Shown here: positions 61,189 to 64,000 of the stretch, in pieces | Numbering within the stretch: the first letter of the stretch is position 1 | Layout of the letters: each line of letters starts with the position of its first letter | Assembly: GCF_002117145.1 (NCBI RefSeq) | Contig: NZ_CP008743.1 | Span: 1,550,001-1,614,000, forward strand | DNA: 64,000 nucleotides | Direction: 5' to 3' | DNA from: Candidatus Nucleicultrix amoebiphila FS5 | Lineage (GTDB): Bacteria > Pseudomonadota > Alphaproteobacteria > Caedimonadales > Nucleicultricaceae | The notes under the pieces: generated by a model | What the model was told of the DNA's origin: nothing | What the model saw: the letters and a program-made list of their open reading frames with translations, nothing else | The model's database searches: none | Program-made: the position numbers and the translations under genes

Positions 61189-63401
61189 TAGGCTTTCTCC
61201 AAAAAACTTGTGATAACCTTTTTAAGGCCCGAATGTTCAAAGTCAACATCTACTTTATCACCATGAGCATCAATCACTTGCCCATAACCAAATTTGATAT
61301 GAAAAACTCGGGTCCCAACTTCAAATTTATTAAAAGAAGAAGCTGAAGATAGAGACTTTTTTCCCGATGAAGTTGGTAGATATCGTGCTGGACCAGTAAC
61401 ATCGCGAATTTTAAAATTAGAAGACAGAGCTGTGACAGCCGTTTGTGAATCAACATGTTCCTTAGGAAGTTCGCCAATGAAGCGCGAAGGTAGGCTGGAC
61501 TGCCAGCTCCCATGAATTTTGCGATTCACTGCATAAATAATGTAAGCTCTCTGTCGAGCGCGTGTGAGACCAACATAAGCGAGTCGTCTTTCTTCTTCTA
61601 ACCCTTTTAATCCAGTTTCTCCAAGACTGCGTTGATGGGGGAACAGTCCTTCCTCCCAACCAGCGAGAAAAACAATGTCAAATTCAAGACCTTTGGCGCT
61701 GTGCAAAGTCATTATACTGATACTATCAACATTTTGATTACTTGAGTTTTCCATGACTAAACTCACATGGTCTAAAAAGCTTTCAATGGTTTCAAACTCT
61801 TCCAGAGCGACCACAAGTTCTTTTAAGTTTTCCAGTCGACCAGGAGCGTCAGGAGATTTATCTCGTTGCCACATTTCAGTATATCCAGACTCATCCAGAA
61901 CCATTTTTGCAAGATCACTTGGGGACATAAAACTTACTTGCTGACGCCAACGATCGACATCTTTTAAAAAATTAGCGAGAGTATTGCGTGTTTGACCACG
62001 AAGTTCATCGGTCTCAATTATCTTATAAGCCGAGGCCATGAGAGAAACACCTTCACTTCGGGAAATATGATGCAAGTTTTGCAAAGCAACGCTCCCCATT
62101 CCACGTTTAGGCGTGTTGATAATACGCTCAAAAGCGAGACTGTCATTGGGTTCGTTTATCAGTCGTAAATAGGCTAAAGCATCTCGGATTTCAAGACGTT
62201 CATAGAATCTTGGACCGCCAATAACACGATAAGGGATACCTAAAGTTAAGAGACGTTCTTCAAATTCGCGGGTTTGATGGCTAGCTCTGACAAGGATAGC
62301 CATTTTTGAAAGAGAGAATTTGTTCCTTTGTAATGCTTCAATTTCATCGCCTACGTACCGCGCTTCTTCTTCACCATCCCAAACGCTTTTTATGAAGACT
62401 TTTTCTCCTGCATCTGCCTCGGTCCAAAGTGTTTTACCAAGGCGTCCAGTATTTTTAGCAATAAGACCAGATGCAGCTCCTAAAATATGAGGTGTAGATC
62501 GATAGTTTTGTTCTAATCGAATAATGTGAGCGCCTGGAAAATCGTGCTCGAACTTCAAAATATTAGCAATTTCAGCGCCACGCCAACCGTAAATAGATTG
62601 ATCATCGTCTCCAACACAGCAAATATTTTTATGTCCTTGAGCAAGAAGACGCAACCAAAGGTATTGCGCAATGTTGGTGTCTTGATATTCATCAACCAAA
62701 ATATAACGAAACTGATGTTGGTAAAAATCAAGAATATCTGTGCATTGAGTAAAGAGAGTCAAACAATGGAGAAGGAGATCCCCAAAATCAACAGCATTAA
62801 GGATTCTCAATCGTTCTTGATAAATAGGGTAAATTGTTAGAGCTGGATTTTTAGGTCCATATTGGTTGGGTAAATTATTCTTATCAATTTGATCAGGGCC
62901 AAGACCTCGATCTTTCCAAAGGCTAATCATACCTAGAATGGCACGAGGAGGCCATTTCTTGTCATCAATGTTTTCTGCTTTTTGAATCTGTTTAATAAGG
63001 CGTAAAGAATCATCAGTATCAAGGATGGTGAAATTGGTTTTCAGATTAATGCGTTCCGCATGTCTTCTTAAAATACGCACACAAAGAGAATGAAATGTTC
63101 CAAGCCATAACCCCTCTACGGTTCGTCCAATCAAAGAACTGATACGTTCCCGCATTTCATAAGAAGCTTTGTTGGTAAATGTTACTGCCAAAATTTGACT
63201 GGGGAGGGCTTTATGATTACCAAGAATGTGCGCTATTCGCGTTGTTAACACGCGGGTTTTACCTGTGCCGGCTCCAGCCAATACTAAAAGAGGTCCTTCG
63301 AGAGTTTCGACTGCTTCTCTCTGTTGTTCATTGAGGGATTGAAGGTACGGTGGAAGCATTGGTTCAGTATCTATCTCGATGGTTTTTATGACATGTGTCA
63401 T
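61188..63401 (-). CDS. uvrD: UvrD/PcrA-type DNA helicase
   Basis: Superfamily 1 ATP-dependent 3'-5' helicase, 737 residues, acting in nucleotide excision and mismatch repair. The Walker A is AGAGTGKT (about 42-49); VDEYQDTN, DDDQSIYGWRGA, EQNYRST, MTLHSAKGLEFD and EEERRLAYVGLTRARQR are motifs II to VI. The C-terminal Tudor-like region binds RNA polymerase in PcrA. Full length. Confidence 0.95.
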   Translation of the reverse strand: MTHVIKTIEIDTEPMLPPYLQSLNEQQREAVETLEGPLLVLAGAGTGKTRVLTTRIAHILGNHKALPSQILAVTFTNKASYEMRERISSLIGRTVEGLWLGTFHSLCVRILRRHAERINLKTNFTILDTDDSLRLIKQIQKAENIDDKKWPPRAILGMISLWKDRGLGPDQIDKNNLPNQYGPKNPALTIYPIYQERLRILNAVDFGDLLLHCLTLFTQCTDILDFYQHQFRYILVDEYQDTNIAQYLWLRLLAQGHKNICCVGDDDQSIYGWRGAEIANILKFEHDFPGAHIIRLEQNYRSTPHILGAASGLIAKNTGRLGKTLWTEADAGEKVFIKSVWDGEEEARYVGDEIEALQRNKFSLSKMAILVRASHQTREFEERLLTLGIPYRVIGGPRFYERLEIRDALAYLRLINEPNDSLAFERIINTPKRGMGSVALQNLHHISRSEGVSLMASAYKIIETDELRGQTRNTLANFLKDVDRWRQQVSFMSPSDLAKMVLDESGYTEMWQRDKSPDAPGRLENLKELVVALEEFETIESFLDHVSLVMENSSNQNVDSISIMTLHSAKGLEFDIVFLAGWEEGLFPHQRSLGETGLKGLEEERRLAYVGLTRARQRAYIIYAVNRKIHGSWQSSLPSRFIGELPKEHVDSQTAVTALSSNFKIRDVTGPARYLPTSSGKKSLSSASSFNKFEVGTRVFHIKFGYGQVIDAHGDKVDVDFEHSGLKKVITSFLEKA

Positions 63402-63410
63402 GAAGTATTA

Positions 63411-63917
63411 TCATTCCTTAGGCTTTATTTTATTTATTTCACCATAAAGGGATCGTCCCAGGTTTTGCAAGGCAATCACTAATTCATCATCAGAAATGGT
63501 TTCTTTAAGATGGAGTAAGTCTCTTTCTTGATCCGCATTTAAAGGCGCAGGAGATCGTGTAACGACAGAAGATTCTTGAGAAAAGGGTAATGGGCCTTGA
63601 ATAATTTTTAAACGTTCAATGGATTTATAGCCAAAATAACTATTTATTTTTTCAATCAACCAATGCTCGGAGTGTTGTAACCAAAGGCTGGCTCCGGAAG
63701 TGGCTTTAACATGGAGAATCGCACCATAAGATTTTGTGCGTCCAAAGCTGATTTTTTGGGGAACACAATGACGAGCAATGTTTTCACCAACAATTTTTGG
63801 CCAATCAAGAATAACCGCCGCTAAAGAAAAACCGCGCTTATCAAGGGCGGGTTTTAAGATGCGAGGTAAAACCTTTTGGATTGCGTGAGGCGTAAAAATC
63901 ACTTGTTTGGGGTTCAT
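63411..63917 (-). CDS. DUF721 (DciA-like) protein
   Basis: 168 residues. WPKIVGENIARHCVPQKISF and LHVKATSGASLWLQHSEHWLIEKINSYFG are the DUF721 signature; DciA, a relative, loads the replicative helicase in bacteria without DnaC. The start at 63917 has AGGA before it; a longer frame to 63992 lacks one and would add unrelated residues. A C-terminal helical tail follows the domain. It sits 9 bases from uvrD and probably shares its transcript. Confidence 0.8.
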   Translation of the reverse strand: MNPKQVIFTPHAIQKVLPRILKPALDKRGFSLAAVILDWPKIVGENIARHCVPQKISFGRTKSYGAILHVKATSGASLWLQHSEHWLIEKINSYFGYKSIERLKIIQGPLPFSQESSVVTRSPAPLNADQERDLLHLKETISDDELVIALQNLGRSLYGEINKIKPKE

Positions 63918-64000
63918 ATTATCCTGTAGGTTATAAAAATTTCCATTCACTATACCGGAGCAGGGTGGTCTAAGCAATTCATCATGGATCAAGCTATATC

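Noticed and set aside
1-64000. tRNA, rRNA and tmRNA genes
   Set aside because: I scanned the intergenic regions by eye and found no cloverleaf or known RNA signature; a covariance-model search would be needed to be sure.

Overview
The window is a gene-dense, AT-rich stretch (clearly below 50% G+C by eye) of a chromosome from an alphaproteobacterium, most likely a host-associated or intracellular lineage such as Holosporales or a neighbour. The reasons are: a mitochondrial-type IscS (its C-terminal tail closely resembles mitochondrial NFS1), tandem cysteine desulfurases in the isc operon as known in Rickettsia, a zinc-finger HscB, an Rsm22-type methyltransferase, a DUF2608 protein, many small exported proteins of unknown role, and Rpn-type PD-(D/E)XK paralogs. 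I see no rRNA, tRNA or CRISPR array.

Layout. 1-4.2 kb: the 3' end of a photolyase, an exported beta-helix protein, accBC and a hydrolase. 4.3-13.1 kb: a long iron-sulfur and sulfur-transfer operon behind an IscR-type operator (iscR, two desulfurases, iscU, iscA, hscB, hscA, fdx, iscX) that runs on into an Rsm22 methyltransferase with four candidate cluster cysteines and mnmA. 13.1-16.3 kb: two exported GNAT-like proteins, a DUF465 miniprotein and a DUF192 protein. 16.3-20.7 kb: fatty acid synthesis (fabD-fabG-acpP-fabF) and mltG. 20.9-27.1 kb: exported proteins (a trypsin-fold protease, a NagB-LmbE fusion, a 716-residue helical protein) and a DUF2608 phosphatase-like protein. 27.5-36.0 kb: thrS-infC-rpmI-rplT-pheS-pheT-lepA, in which infC appears to use an ATC start. 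36.1-39.5 kb: an accessory island with two Rpn-like nuclease genes that share promoter, leader and signal peptide but have divergent bodies, around a transposase remnant. 39.6-42.5 kb: accD, a GrpB-GNAT fusion and ihfB.

42.5-55.2 kb is a flagellar region. fliK-flgD-flgE lie behind a textbook sigma-54 promoter preceded by paired ATCAA/TTGAT palindromes. A LysE exporter follows, and then, on the opposite strand, fliF-fliG-fliH-fliN-flbD-flhA-flhF; this operon encodes a FlbD-like sigma-54 activator that could serve the fliK promoter. 55.5-59.7 kb holds the most unusual unit: a LysR regulator and an ATP-grasp ligase divergent from a B12-dependent mutase pair (MutS-like and MutE-like) that keeps the glutamate-binding residues, with a T-N11-A dyad in the shared promoter region. 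This looks like a small regulated pathway making and ligating a methylaspartate-like amino acid. 60-64 kb: HU, prmA, a UvrD-type helicase and a DUF721/DciA-like protein.

All calls are by reading the sequence alone. Family names rest on recognised motifs, and starts were moved to codons with a plausible ribosome binding site where the longest frame lacked one.
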